Part shown: piece by piece, positions 8,670-17,578 of the stretch
How the letters are laid out: every line of letters starts with the position of its first letter
Numbering within the stretch: position 1 is the first letter of the stretch
From: Bifidobacterium pongonis
GTDB taxonomy: Bacteria > Actinomycetota > Actinomycetes > Actinomycetales > Bifidobacteriaceae
DNA: 42,555 nucleotides
Assembly (NCBI RefSeq): GCF_019331805.1
Contig: NZ_JAHBBE010000022.1
Location: 1-42,555, forward strand
Reading direction: 5' to 3'
Program-made: the position numbers and the translations under genes
Notes under the pieces: model-generated
What the model saw: only the letters and a program-made list of their open reading frames with translations
The model's database searches: none
Told to the model about the DNA's origin: nothing

Positions 8670-8743
8670 TGCCCCCGGTGGGACTCGAACCCACACTGCG
8701 CAGATTTTGAGGCTGCTTCCTCTACCAATTGGGATACAGGGGC
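8670..8743 (-). tRNA. tRNA-Leu (anticodon CAA), short variable arm
   Basis: A 74-base cloverleaf on the minus strand. The acceptor stem pairs GCCCCTG with CGGGGGC with discriminator A. The D-loop carries AATTGGTAGA. The anticodon stem is GCAGC/TCTGC with a C-T mismatch closing a CTCAAAA loop, giving anticodon CAA. The T-arm is GTGGG-TTCGAGT-CCCAC. The variable region is only about five bases (GCAGT), whereas leucine tRNAs are normally class II with a long arm. The CCA end is not fully encoded (ACC then G). I recall similar short CAA tRNAs from other actinobacteria, so this may be a lineage trait. Confidence 0.85.
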
Positions 8744-8760
8744 GTATGCAAACCTTGAGC

Positions 8761-8790
8761 AGTATACAACACAATCCTGATTTATTCCAA
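8761..8790 (-). promoter_or_regulatory. promoter of tRNA-Leu
   Basis: On the minus strand TTGGAA (8785-8790) and TATACT (8761-8766) are separated by 18 bp, ending 18 bp before the mature tRNA 5' end. Both hexamers fit a vegetative sigma promoter. Confidence 0.6.
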
Positions 8791-8899
8791 CTCCGTGTTG
8801 TCTGTGGCTGATTCTGCATCCGGTTCACCGAACAGTTCACAGAACCAGCCACAACCCATCTGCGGAATCCCTCCCCACGCGCGCCGGCAACCACTGCGT

Positions 8900-10198
8900 T
8901 CAGAACGCAATCACAGGATTGGGTACGAACTCGGTGAGATGCAGATCCGGCTCGTCATCGATCAGTTTCATCAGTGCGGGACCGAATGTGATCTCCGCTA
9001 CCGGCTCCAAATCATGAATTCGGTAGATGAACAGTTTCGGAAGGTATGAGCCGATCCTTACCGCGTCGAAAAGCAGAAACGCGTAGTCACGCGTAGCCCG
9101 TAGGTAGAAGTAGCCGTTGTCCTCCTTTTCGATAAACGTCGGCTGCACCTGTTGCAGTATCGTTCCCGTCCGTGAATCAATGGCTCGCAACGTTCCTGTC
9201 CGTGAGTCGACGGCAAGCAACCTCCCGTTCTGATCAAGACAGTATGGGTCATACTCGAATCCCATAATGCGTTCGCCGGCCAGTTCCGTACCATCCGGGT
9301 AGCGAACAGGTATGGTCTGGATATCACCCGTTTTGACATTCCACCACTTCATGACAGCCCTGAAGGTGGACGGGGCGTTGAACATGGTCAAGCCATCAAG
9401 CCCATCACCGGGAGTGAGCGACTCGTCGGGTTCACTATCCAAACTCTCAAGCAGTAGTATTCTCCCCGCCACGCAGGGCACTCCGTTGGACGTATCGTGC
9501 AGTTGGAAGCTGGGGTTCTCATTGTCGACGGACGCGACCTTTCGAGCCGGCATGTTCGGCGCGAACGCGATGAGATTCAATCGAAAATCGTCACCGAGGA
9601 CTGGAGTCTCCTGTTTGACGCCGTACACCTGCCCATCACATGAGGCGATGGCATGCATCCGATTCGTATTAACGGTGGTCATATTCGTGGGATCGGGGGT
9701 ATACCATACAAGCTGCAACTGGTTGTCCCGATCTTTAGTGAATCCTTTGTCGTATACGCCGAGAACCGTGTTCTCATCCACTTCGAGCATATGGTTCTGA
9801 ACATTGGTCTTAGGGAAATCAGTGACGTGACGCTCTGTGCCATCCGCGGAAAGACGGTAATCCTTATCACGGTCGGAGAAATACAGGAAGCGCCGTGTCC
9901 AAAGCGGCACCTGAGTTCCCATTCCGGAAGTGACTATCGCACTGTATGAACCGTCTTTGCGGACCAGAATCATGTAACCCTTATGTTCCATGATGTCAAT
10001 TTTCCGCACCTGATAGTTCATCGAAAACGCGATTACCGCATCCGTCAGATCAGCGTCGGAAAATTTCACGACGTTCGCACGCTGCGTACAGGCGGACAGT
10101 GTAAGGAATTGCAGAACCAGAATGAGAACCGCATATCGCTTGAGAATACCGCCGCAACACCTCAGCACACGTCGCGGCTCATATGAAAAGCGTTGCAT
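8900..10198 (-). CDS. predicted lipoprotein, beta-propeller-like
   Basis: A 432-residue secreted protein. A basic N-region (RRVLRCCGGILKR) is followed by a hydrophobic core and the lipobox LSAC with C37 as the lipidation site. The rest is beta-rich, with recurring segments such as RLLAVDSRTGT and LRAIDSRTGT that resemble propeller blades; the latter pair is also a near-identical tandem repeat at DNA level around 9163-9215. AAGGAG lies upstream of the ATG at 10198. There are no enzyme motifs. It stands alone between the tRNA and a divergent Nudix gene. Likely a membrane-anchored extracytoplasmic protein of unknown role. Confidence 0.75.
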   Translation of the reverse strand: MQRFSYEPRRVLRCCGGILKRYAVLILVLQFLTLSACTQRANVVKFSDADLTDAVIAFSMNYQVRKIDIMEHKGYMILVRKDGSYSAIVTSGMGTQVPLWTRRFLYFSDRDKDYRLSADGTERHVTDFPKTNVQNHMLEVDENTVLGVYDKGFTKDRDNQLQLVWYTPDPTNMTTVNTNRMHAIASCDGQVYGVKQETPVLGDDFRLNLIAFAPNMPARKVASVDNENPSFQLHDTSNGVPCVAGRILLLESLDSEPDESLTPGDGLDGLTMFNAPSTFRAVMKWWNVKTGDIQTIPVRYPDGTELAGERIMGFEYDPYCLDQNGRLLAVDSRTGTLRAIDSRTGTILQQVQPTFIEKEDNGYFYLRATRDYAFLLFDAVRIGSYLPKLFIYRIHDLEPVAEITFGPALMKLIDDEPDLHLTEFVPNPVIAF

Positions 10199-10272
10199 GG
10201 CTATTGATCTCCTTGCGGGGCCAGCTATATTCAGTATTTCCGGATGTGGCGTTTACGAATGCGGACACGACC

Positions 10273-10308
10273 ATGTCAGTGAGCATGTCAGTGAGCATAT
10301 CGGTGAGC
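10273..10308. repeat. 12-bp tandem repeat, three copies
   Basis: ATGTCAGTGAGC occurs twice in succession at 10273-10296 and a third time with two changes at 10297-10308. It lies in the 345-bp intergenic region between the divergent lipoprotein and Nudix genes, which holds no other clear feature. Confidence 0.8.
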
Positions 10309-10543
10309 GGAAGAGAAACGAGCCGCTCATCGTCGGGCGGCACCGATGATTCCAGCATAAGGGTGCAGGAACGCGCCGGCAATGTTATAACAACTCATCT
10401 GACGGCAGCATCCCATGCCATGCTTTGTGCCGCCGCGCCAGCCCATCGCCCTATTCCCTTGCACGCGTATTCACAGTGTCTCACACCGTTTTCGGGCGTT
10501 TCACCCGTAGAATGGAAGTGTTCGCTCACGCAAGGAGGCTCGA

Positions 10544-11158
10544 ATGGGCAACACAACACATCGGCAATTCGACCCATGGCGCACCGCCCCGGTTCAGGAA
10601 ATGTCGCGCAAGGTGGTCCTGCAAACGCACTGCTTCAATATCGATCATGTGGCGTTCGACTCGCTGGCAGGCAAGCCTTTCGAACGCGATTTCATCCATG
10701 TGAAGCATGGAGACACCGTCGGGGTGCTCGCCGTCACCGATGACGGCAGGATTCCGCTGGTCGAACAGTATCGTCTTTCCACCCACCGGTGGACGCTGGA
10801 AATTCCGGGCGGGCATGGCGCTTCCCATACGGATCGCCCCGTGGATATCGCCCGTCAGAAGTTGGAGGAGGAGGCCGGTTTCAGGGCCGGGAAGATCAGG
10901 CAGTTCTCACGCATCATGGACATGCCTGGCTATTCCACCCAGTACACATCGCTGTTCTATGCGACCGATCTCACGCCTGCGCAGATCTCCGATTTCGGTC
11001 CCGAAACACCTCGTCCGGGCCTGCGTCTGGTGACGCCGGAGGAGGCGCATCAGCTGGTCATCAACGGCACGATTCTCGACGCGAAGTCGTTGGTCGCACT
11101 GCTGAGTCTGCATGATGGCCTGCTCGACGCCCAGGATGCAGACGGTTCCAACGCCTGA
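10544..11158 (+). CDS. Nudix-fold protein with degenerate Nudix box
   Basis: A 204-residue protein matching ADP-ribose pyrophosphatase-like Nudix proteins: strand VGVLAVTDDGRIPLVEQYR, then WTLEIPGG, the Nudix helix and the MDMPGYSTQYTSLFYA segment. The Nudix box at about 89-113 deviates: the helix reads DIARQKLEEEAGF, so the Arg-Glu of the REUxEE core is Gln-Lys, and the earlier Glu is Asp. The later EE pair remains. Metal binding and hydrolysis may be changed or lost. CAAGGAGG lies upstream of the ATG. It is monocistronic, divergent from the lipoprotein gene and convergent with pyk. Confidence 0.85.
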   Translation: MGNTTHRQFDPWRTAPVQEMSRKVVLQTHCFNIDHVAFDSLAGKPFERDFIHVKHGDTVGVLAVTDDGRIPLVEQYRLSTHRWTLEIPGGHGASHTDRPVDIARQKLEEEAGFRAGKIRQFSRIMDMPGYSTQYTSLFYATDLTPAQISDFGPETPRPGLRLVTPEEAHQLVINGTILDAKSLVALLSLHDGLLDAQDADGSNA

Positions 11159-11323
11159 TTCAACTCACCGAATCCACACGGCAACCCGTCCAGCAACAAG
11201 GCGCACTGCCAGCCGCCGGAACAACTGGGCAGCCGGCAGTACCGGGCACCGCCACCGTCGCACCATCGTGTGACGCATAGGCGCGCGCACCGAGGCATAA
11301 GCAAACATCAGCCATGAACAATA

Positions 11324-11369
11324 AATGCGGGTGCCCGCCTCCCCACGCGAGGAGGCAGACACCCGCATT
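11324..11369 (-). terminator. pyk terminator
   Basis: AATGCGGGTG (11324-11333) pairs with CACCCGCATT (11360-11369), with an inner GCCTCC/GGAGGC stem. On the minus strand TTATTGTTC follows. It lies 87 bp past the pyk stop and may also stop read-through from the Nudix gene. Confidence 0.7.
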
Positions 11370-11455
11370 GCGCTATAGCGTTGCTCTGTCGCACTGTCGC
11401 GGCGCTTTGTCACGGCTTACCGCACTGTGACGTCACGCTGCGAGGCGACATGCAA

Positions 11456-12901
11456 TCACTCCTGGCTGGCGCCGACGGTGTGCACGTAGATGCTGTCGGT
11501 GCTGCCCGGCTGGTGCTCGCCCTGGGCGGAGCTCAGCACGACGATCTTGTCGCCGTCGGTGACCTTGCCGGCATCCTTGAGGATCTTGTCGGTGAATTCC
11601 ATCAGGTCGCGACGGGACTTGTCGTGGTAGTCCTCTTCGATCAGGAAGGACTCGGTGCCCCAGCTCAGAGCCAGCCAGTGGTAGGTGTGCTCGTTGTTGG
11701 TCAGGCCGAAGATCGGGACGGACGGACGCTCACGGGAGACGCGGTGCACGGTGGAACCGGTCTGGGTGTAGGCGACGATGGCCTTGGCGTTCAGCTTGTA
11801 AGCCAGGTTCACGGCGGCGGAGGAAACGGCGCCGGTGGAGGACATGTCCAGATCGCTCAGCTTCGGGATGCGGTCGAAGCCGTGCTCGGTGGCGTAGTTG
11901 GAGATACGGGACATGGTGTTCACGGTGACTGCCGGGTACTTACCGACGGCGGTCTCGTTGGAGGTCATGGTGGCGTCGGCGCCGTCGAGCACGGCGTTGG
12001 CGCAGTCGGAGGCCTCTGCACGGGTCGGGACCGGGGAGTTCACCATGGAGCCGAGGACTTCGGTGGCGACGATGACCGGCTTGGCGTACTGGCGAGCCAG
12101 CTCGATGCAGCGCTTGGTGGCCAGCGGGACCTCTTCGAGCGGGCACTCGACGGCCATATCACCACGGGCGACCATGATGCCGTCGAAGGCCTTCACGATC
12201 TCTTCGAGGTTCTCCAGAGCCTGCGGCTTCTCAATCTTGGCGACGACCGGGATGCGACGGCCTTCTTCGTCCATGATCTCGTGGGCGCGGTCGATGTCGG
12301 TGGCGAAACGCACGAAGGACATGGCGATGATATCGGCACCGGTGCGAATGGCCCAACGCAGATCCTCTTCGTCCTTCTCGGTCAGAGCCGGCAGGGACAC
12401 GGCGACGCCCGGCAGGTTGATGCCCTTGTGGCTGGACACGGGGCCGGCCACGACAACCTTGGTGTGCACGTTGTTGCCTTCGACCTTGGTGACTTCCAGA
12501 CGGACCTTGCCGTCGTCGATCAGGATCGGATCGCCGGCGTGGCAGTCGCCCGGCAGACCCTTGAAGGTGGTGGAGGTGATGTGCTCGTCGCCTTCGATGT
12601 CGTCGGTGGTGATGATGAATTCCTGGCCTTCGGTCAGCTGGACCTTGTCTTCGCCTTCGGCGTTCTTCTTGAACCAACCGCAACGAATCTTCGGGCCCTG
12701 CAGGTCGACGAGGGCGGCGACGTTGCGACCGGTAGCCTTGGAAGCCGCACGCAGGTTGTTGTAGACCTTGAGGTGATCCTCAGGAGTGCCGTGGGAGCGG
12801 TTCAGACGAGCCACATCCATGCCTGCTTCGACAAGGCTGGTGATACCTTCGAGGGTTTCGGTGGCGGGACCGATGGTATCGACGATCTTGGCTTTACGCA
12901 T
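11456..12901 (-). CDS. pyk: pyruvate kinase
   Basis: A 481-residue cytosolic enzyme that makes pyruvate and ATP from phosphoenolpyruvate and ADP, the last step of the lower glycolytic part of the bifid shunt. Visible features are the N-terminal ARLNRSHG substrate loop, LVDLQGPKIR, the catalytic Lys222 in AKIEKPQALEN, the metal site around MVARGDMAVE (245-252), and PTRAEASDCANAVLDGAD. Several usually fixed residues differ from the common form: TSNETAVGKYP instead of LSGETSVGKYP, and ATEVLGSM instead of ATQMLESM. AAGGAAAAGG precedes the ATG. A LacI-type operator and a leader hairpin lie upstream. Confidence 0.97.
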   Translation of the reverse strand: MRKAKIVDTIGPATETLEGITSLVEAGMDVARLNRSHGTPEDHLKVYNNLRAASKATGRNVAALVDLQGPKIRCGWFKKNAEGEDKVQLTEGQEFIITTDDIEGDEHITSTTFKGLPGDCHAGDPILIDDGKVRLEVTKVEGNNVHTKVVVAGPVSSHKGINLPGVAVSLPALTEKDEEDLRWAIRTGADIIAMSFVRFATDIDRAHEIMDEEGRRIPVVAKIEKPQALENLEEIVKAFDGIMVARGDMAVECPLEEVPLATKRCIELARQYAKPVIVATEVLGSMVNSPVPTRAEASDCANAVLDGADATMTSNETAVGKYPAVTVNTMSRISNYATEHGFDRIPKLSDLDMSSTGAVSSAAVNLAYKLNAKAIVAYTQTGSTVHRVSRERPSVPIFGLTNNEHTYHWLALSWGTESFLIEEDYHDKSRRDLMEFTDKILKDAGKVTDGDKIVVLSSAQGEHQPGSTDSIYVHTVGASQE

Positions 12902-12936
12902 ATGCCTTTTCCTTAACTACTGCGGTTATTGCAACG

Positions 12937-12958
12937 GACAAGGTCTGACAACCTTGTC
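12937..12958 (-). promoter_or_regulatory. hairpin in the pyk leader
   Basis: GACAAGGT (12937-12944) and ACCTTGTC (12951-12958) form a perfect 8-bp stem with a CTGACA loop, 36 bp before the pyk start. It leaves the ribosome site free, so mRNA stabilisation or attenuation are possible roles. Confidence 0.5.
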
Positions 12959-13016
12959 TTCCTCGCGCAAGTCTACTCGCGCGTTTTGCGATAAACACCG
13001 TTTTACCTATTTTTTA

Positions 13017-13030
13017 TGTGAGCGCTAACA
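13017..13030 (-). promoter_or_regulatory. LacI-family operator upstream of pyk
   Basis: TGTGAGCGCTAACA is a 14-bp near-perfect palindrome centred on the CG step, the classic LacI/GalR-type operator form. It lies 116 bp upstream of the pyk start. On the minus strand a possible -35 (TTGTTA) overlaps it. Bifidobacteria control central carbon genes through LacI-family regulators with sites of this type; which regulator acts here cannot be seen. Confidence 0.65.
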
Positions 13031-13311
13031 ATTATAGGCATATTCCGAGTCGACACGGCGTTTCCCAGCAGTTCCAACGGTTCCGCGCTCCACCCGCTCC
13101 CCTACCCACCATCCGGACCGGATCATCAATCACTGCAGGCAAACGTAATCCCCCGGATATTCGCCTATTGTTTTTCCGCTATTTAATAGACATTTTCTAG
13201 AAATTCGCCCAGTATTCCCCATGCCTACATTCAGCGCCCATCTGCACCCAATCGTGCCTATTCCCACGTCTATTTATACGAATTAGGCACCATCGCCCGT
13301 TTAAATTCGTC

Positions 13312-13386
13312 GCAATGCAATACAGTGCAATACAACACAGCACAACGCAGCGCGACCCATCGCAGAACAACGCAACACGAAGCACG
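13312..13386. repeat. degenerate 5-bp tandem repeat, about 15 units
   Basis: From 13312 the sequence reads in phase as GCAAT, GCAAT, ACAGT, GCAAT, ACAAC, ACAGC, ACAAC, GCAGC and so on, with a consensus near RCARC. It occupies the region between the terC terminator and the pyk promoter. The remaining part of 12902-13469 holds no gene. Confidence 0.65.
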
Positions 13387-13414
13387 CTACGTCGCACGCC
13401 GCCACCGAATACAA

Positions 13415-13446
13415 CAAAGGCGGGCCCGCCTTACACGAACCCGCCC
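13415..13446 (-). terminator. terminator of the TerC-family gene
   Basis: CCCGCCC (13440-13446) pairs with GGCGGG (13419-13424) around a 15-base loop. On the minus strand the stem is followed by TTTGTTG. Confidence 0.65.
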
Positions 13447-13469
13447 GAAAACCACGGAAACGAAATCCC

Positions 13470-14486
13470 CTACGCTTCCTTGGAGCTCTTGACTGCCTTG
13501 GCGTCCTTGGACGAGGAATCCATCTGCTTCATCTTCATCACGGACAGCAGCGCCGCGCCGCCGATCGCCACAACGATCACGGCCAACGACACCCACGTGG
13601 GAATCTCCGGCGCCCAGGCGACCGGCTGGCCGCCGTTGATGAACGGCACCGTATTCTCGTGCAGCGCCTCCAGCACCAGCTTCACGCCGATGAAGCCAAG
13701 CACGATGGACAGGCCGGCGGGCAGGTACACGAGCTTATCCAGCAGGGCGCCGAGCAGGAAGTACAGCTGCTGCAGGCCGAGCAGCGCGAACACGTTGGAC
13801 GTGAACACGATGAACGGATCCTTGGTCAGGCCGAAGATTGCGGGAATCGAGTCGAAGGCGAACATGACATCGGTGGTGCCGATGGCGAGGAACACGATCA
13901 TCATCGGGGTCCAGTAGCGCACACCGTCACGGGTGGTGCGCAGCTTCTCGCCATCATATTCATCGCTGATGCGCACGACCTTGCGCAACATGCGGATCAC
14001 GCCGTTCTCCTTGTACTCATCGTCATCATCGTCACCCACGACGAGCTTGATGGCAGTGTAGATAAGGAACGCGCCGAAGATGAAGAACACCCAGGTGAAA
14101 CGGCTGATCAGCGCCGAACCGATGAGGATGAAGACGCCACGGAACACCAGCGCGAAGGTGATGCCCACGCTCAGCACATATTTCTGTATCTGCTTGGGCA
14201 CGGCGAAGTTCGACATGATGATGACGAACACGAACAGATTGTCGATGGACAGCGAATATTCGGTGAGCCAGCCGGAATAGAACTCGATGGCGGGCTTGGA
14301 ACCGGCGAAAGCCCATATCAGTCCGCCGAAGATCAGCGCCATGACGACGAAGAACGCGATATGCTGCACGCACTCCTTGGTGGATGGAACGTGGGGCCTG
14401 CGTCCGATGATGAAAAGATCGACCGCGAAGAACAACGCGAGCACCACGAATGTGGCGATTTCAAAAGCAAGAGGGGTTTCAGCCAT
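13470..14486 (-). CDS. TerC/Alx-family integral membrane protein
   Basis: A 338-residue membrane protein with eight to nine hydrophobic segments. TerC signatures are visible: YSLSIDNLFVFVIIMSNF in the third segment and TTDVMFAFDSIPAIFGLT in the sixth, which carry the intramembrane aspartates used for metal handling. A DDDDDEY acidic cytosolic loop lies between them. TerC/Alx proteins are linked to manganese homeostasis and metallation of exported proteins. The start at 14486 is preferred; an in-frame ATG nine bases upstream is also possible, and neither has a strong ribosome site. The C-terminal tail is Lys/Ser rich. It is transcribed alone. Confidence 0.92.
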   Translation of the reverse strand: MAETPLAFEIATFVVLALFFAVDLFIIGRRPHVPSTKECVQHIAFFVVMALIFGGLIWAFAGSKPAIEFYSGWLTEYSLSIDNLFVFVIIMSNFAVPKQIQKYVLSVGITFALVFRGVFILIGSALISRFTWVFFIFGAFLIYTAIKLVVGDDDDDEYKENGVIRMLRKVVRISDEYDGEKLRTTRDGVRYWTPMMIVFLAIGTTDVMFAFDSIPAIFGLTKDPFIVFTSNVFALLGLQQLYFLLGALLDKLVYLPAGLSIVLGFIGVKLVLEALHENTVPFINGGQPVAWAPEIPTWVSLAVIVVAIGGAALLSVMKMKQMDSSSKDAKAVKSSKEA

Positions 14487-14571
14487 GCCCACCATGGTAC
14501 GGACTGGCGATGACGGCACGCATAGCGCTTAGCAATCGGAGAAACGCGCTTGCGTGCCGTTTTGCCGGCAT

Positions 14572-16683
14572 CTACTTATTGGCCTCCGTCATCTGGCGCA
14601 GTTCCTTCTTCAAGTCGCGGATCTCGTCGCGCAAGCGTGCGGCAAGCTCGAATTGCAGCTGTTCGGCGGCCGTATGCATCTGTTCGGAAAGCTGGCGGAT
14701 CAGCCCGGCCAGATCCTGCGCGGGCAAACCGGCCTGGAGAATCTCCTCGTGGCGCTTGTTCGCCTCCTCCTCGTCCATGACGGGCACGCCAAGATGCGTG
14801 TTGCCGGCCTTGCCCGCATTGCGATACCCGCCTTCGAGCAGCGTCTGCGTATCCACATCCTCCTTGGCGAGCATGTCGTTCACGTCGCTGATCTTCTTAA
14901 TCAACGGCTTCGGATCGATGCCATGCTCCTTGTTGTAGGCGATCTGGATCTCACGGCGGCGGTTCGTCTCGTCGATGGCCTCATGCATGGCTTCGGTGAT
15001 GTTGTCCGCGTACATGAGCACGGTGCCGTCCACATTTCGCGCGGCACGACCGATGGTCTGGATCAGCGAACGGTAGGAGCGCAGGAATCCTTCCTTATCC
15101 GCGTCCAGAATCGCCACCAAAGAGACTTCGGGCAAGTCGAGGCCCTCACGCAGCAGGTTGATGCCGACGATCACGTCGATCTTGCCTTCGCGCAGCATGC
15201 GCAGCAGTTCCACGCGGCGCAGCGTGTCCACATCCGAATGCAGGTATTCGACCTTGATGCCGCGTTCCAGCAGGTAATCCGTCAGATCCTCGGCCATCTT
15301 CTTGGTGAGCGTGGTGACCAGCACACGTTCGTTGCGTTCCACGCGCGTCTTGATTTCGGCCAGCAGATCATCGACCTGCCCTTCGACCGGCCGCACTTCG
15401 ATCTTCGGGTCGACCAGGCCGGTCGGGCGGATGATCTGTTCGACCACGCCGTCGGAAAGGCCCATCTCGTAATCGCCCGGCGTGGCGGACAGGTAGACCG
15501 TCTGGCCGACCCTCTGCAGGAATTCCGGCCACTTCAACGGCCTGTTGTCCATCGCCGAAGGCAGACGGAAACCGTGTTCGACCAGCGTGCGCTTACGCGA
15601 CGCGTCACCCTCGTACATCGCGCCGATCTGCGGCACTGTGACATGCGATTCGTCGATGACCAGCAGGAAATCGTCGGGGAAGAAATCAAGCAGGGTATGC
15701 GGCGGCGTGCCCGGCGCACGCCCATCGAAATGCCTCGAATAATTCTCCACGCCCGAGCACACGCCCACCTGGGTCAGCATTTCCAGATCGTAGGTGGTCC
15801 TCATGGAGAGGCGCTGCGCCTCCAAATCCTTGCCCTGCTTCTTCAATTCGGCCACACGGTCGTCGAGTTCCGCGCGAATGCTTTTCAGCGCGCGGGTCAT
15901 ACGCTCCGGGCCTGCCACATAATGCGATGCGGGGAAGATATGCACCTCGCTCTCATGCGCGATCACATCGCCCGTCAACGGGTGCAGCGTGGAGATGCGG
16001 TCGATCTCGTCGCCGAAGAATTCGATGCGGATGGCCAGTTCCTCGTACACGGGGATGATTTCGACGGTGTCTCCGCGCACGCGGAACGTGCCGCGCGTGA
16101 ACGCGATGTCGTTGCGCTTGTACTGCATGTCCACGAAGCGGCGCAGCAGATCGTCGCGCTCGATCTGGTCGCCTTCCCGCAGGAACAGCATGCGCCCCGC
16201 ATACTCTTCCGGCGTACCCAAACCGTAGATGCAGCTGACGGTGGCCACGACCACGCAGTCGCGCCTTGTGAGCAGGTTCGCGGTGGCCGCGTGGCGCAGT
16301 CGTTCCACATCGTCGTTGATGTTGGAATCCTTCTCGATATACGTATCGGTTTGCGGAATGTAGGCTTCCGGCTGGTAGTAGTCGTAGTAGCTGACGAAAT
16401 AACTCACCGCGTTGTCGGGCATGAGTTCGCGGAATTCGGCGCACAGCTGCGCGGCGAGCGTCTTGTTCGGTTCGATGATGAGCGTCGGGCGCTGCAACCG
16501 TTCGATCAGCCACGCGGTGGTGGCCGTCTTGCCCGTACCCGTGGCGCCCATGAGCACCACATCGTTCTCGCCGTTTTCGATGCGGGTGGCGAGTTCCTCG
16601 ATGGCCTTGGGCTGATCGCCGCTCGGCTTGTACGGCGATTTGACCACAAACGGCTTATTCGTGCGCTCGATGTTGAATCCCAT
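14572..16683 (-). CDS. uvrB: excinuclease ABC subunit B
   Basis: A 703-residue helicase-like subunit of nucleotide excision repair; it receives damaged DNA from UvrA and recruits UvrC. Walker A GATGTGKT lies near residue 46, the beta-hairpin [20 protein letters not shown] near 100, DESH near 345, and helicase motifs [26 protein letters not shown] and QTIGRAARN in the second half. The C-terminal UVR helix pair ([20 protein letters not shown]) is complete. Two adjacent ATGs exist; the second (16683) has better spacing from AAAGGGG. It follows coaE with a short gap, so the two are probably co-transcribed. Confidence 0.98.
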   Translation of the reverse strand: MGFNIERTNKPFVVKSPYKPSGDQPKAIEELATRIENGENDVVLMGATGTGKTATTAWLIERLQRPTLIIEPNKTLAAQLCAEFRELMPDNAVSYFVSYYDYYQPEAYIPQTDTYIEKDSNINDDVERLRHAATANLLTRRDCVVVATVSCIYGLGTPEEYAGRMLFLREGDQIERDDLLRRFVDMQYKRNDIAFTRGTFRVRGDTVEIIPVYEELAIRIEFFGDEIDRISTLHPLTGDVIAHESEVHIFPASHYVAGPERMTRALKSIRAELDDRVAELKKQGKDLEAQRLSMRTTYDLEMLTQVGVCSGVENYSRHFDGRAPGTPPHTLLDFFPDDFLLVIDESHVTVPQIGAMYEGDASRKRTLVEHGFRLPSAMDNRPLKWPEFLQRVGQTVYLSATPGDYEMGLSDGVVEQIIRPTGLVDPKIEVRPVEGQVDDLLAEIKTRVERNERVLVTTLTKKMAEDLTDYLLERGIKVEYLHSDVDTLRRVELLRMLREGKIDVIVGINLLREGLDLPEVSLVAILDADKEGFLRSYRSLIQTIGRAARNVDGTVLMYADNITEAMHEAIDETNRRREIQIAYNKEHGIDPKPLIKKISDVNDMLAKEDVDTQTLLEGGYRNAGKAGNTHLGVPVMDEEEANKRHEEILQAGLPAQDLAGLIRQLSEQMHTAAEQLQFELAARLRDEIRDLKKELRQMTEANK

Positions 16684-16704
16684 CATGACCCCTTTGCCGA
16701 ACCG

Positions 16705-17316
16705 TTACGCGTTATTCCACTGGCTATACAGCCTATCAACCTGTTCGAACATTTGTTCCAACGGCTGAGTCGAATCGATGACGTCACTCGCGATGGCGAG
16801 ACGTTCCTCCGAGCTGGATTGATTGCGGATGCGATCGCACGCCTGATCGCGTGTCATGCCACGCGTTGCCATCATGCGGGCGATGCGCGTCTCTTCGGGC
16901 GCTTCCACGGTGACGATGCGATCGAATCGGAACGGAATGGTGCCGATCACTTCGGCGAGCAGCGGAACATCATGCACGATGACCGCGTGCGGATGCTCGG
17001 ACGATTCCTCTTGTTCGATGCGTTCCGCTTCGCGGTAGACGAGCGGGTGCTCGATACTATTGAGCCGTTCACGCGCCCCCGGTTCGGCGGATGGGCCGAA
17101 CACGTGTTCGGCGAGCCATGCGCGGTTCAGGGTACCGTCCGGATTCAGGGCATCTTTGCCGAATGCGCGGGCGATTCGGGGCAACGCCACTCCCCCGGGT
17201 TCGACCACCGCGTGAGCCAGCGCATCATAGTCGATCACACATGCGCCCAGATTGCGCAAACGCGCGGCGACCGTGCTTTTCCCCGCGGCGATGCCGCCGG
17301 TCAATCCGATTCTCAT
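16705..17316 (-). CDS. coaE: dephospho-CoA kinase
   Basis: A 203-residue enzyme that phosphorylates dephospho-CoA in the last step of coenzyme A synthesis. The P-loop GGIAAGKST lies at residues 7-15, followed by VIDYDALAHAVV (substrate-binding Asp) and VIVHDVPLLAE. The lid RMMATRGMTRDQACDRIRNQSS is typical. The start at 17316 (MRIGLTGG) is chosen by homology; the open frame continues to 17439. uvrB begins 21 bp downstream, an actinobacterial arrangement. No ribosome site is strong. Confidence 0.97.
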   Translation of the reverse strand: MRIGLTGGIAAGKSTVAARLRNLGACVIDYDALAHAVVEPGGVALPRIARAFGKDALNPDGTLNRAWLAEHVFGPSAEPGARERLNSIEHPLVYREAERIEQEESSEHPHAVIVHDVPLLAEVIGTIPFRFDRIVTVEAPEETRIARMMATRGMTRDQACDRIRNQSSSEERLAIASDVIDSTQPLEQMFEQVDRLYSQWNNA

Positions 17317-17480
17317 ACCGTTCACACAGGTATCGTACCGCGTTGCGAACCGCCGAGCATGGCGACGTGCGAATCGCAGGTTCCCGGTTGCGCGTGCTGC
17401 GAACGCGACGAACCGCGGCTGTCCGTGTACGCACGGCATGGAACCGCAGTCCGCACCTACGAAAATCCACCAAAACGCAA

Positions 17481-17514
17481 TGAGAGCCCGGCCGGATAAC
17501 CGGTCGGGCTCTCA
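17481..17514 (-). terminator. rpsA terminator
   Basis: TGAGAGCCCG (17481-17490) and CGGGCTCTCA (17505-17514) form a perfect 10-bp stem, continued by an inner CCGG pair. On the minus strand TTGCGTTTTGG follows. It separates rpsA from coaE-uvrB. Confidence 0.85.
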
Positions 17515-17578
17515 TTTGCAGCTAACTGCTAATGTTGCAACTTATTTTGCAGGTATAGCCTTAGTGACTGCTGTCAGC

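Noticed and set aside
8260..8743. tRNA-Leu as attachment site of an integrated island
   Set aside because: I looked for a second copy of the tRNA 3' end in 1-8260 and found none, and there is no integrase gene in the window.
10183..10743. A 186-codon plus-strand frame with SVSMSVSISVS repeat
   Set aside because: The repeat comes from the 12-bp tandem DNA repeat; the frame overlaps the Nudix gene and has no ribosome site.
11381..12916. A 511-codon open frame on the plus strand
   Set aside because: Antisense to pyruvate kinase throughout; no ribosome site and no recognisable motif.
14554..17499. A 981-codon open frame on the plus strand
   Set aside because: It is antisense to uvrB and coaE, which have full family motifs; long antisense frames are a by-product of high-GC codon use. 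Its composition (His/Arg/Ala rich) is typical of a shadow frame.
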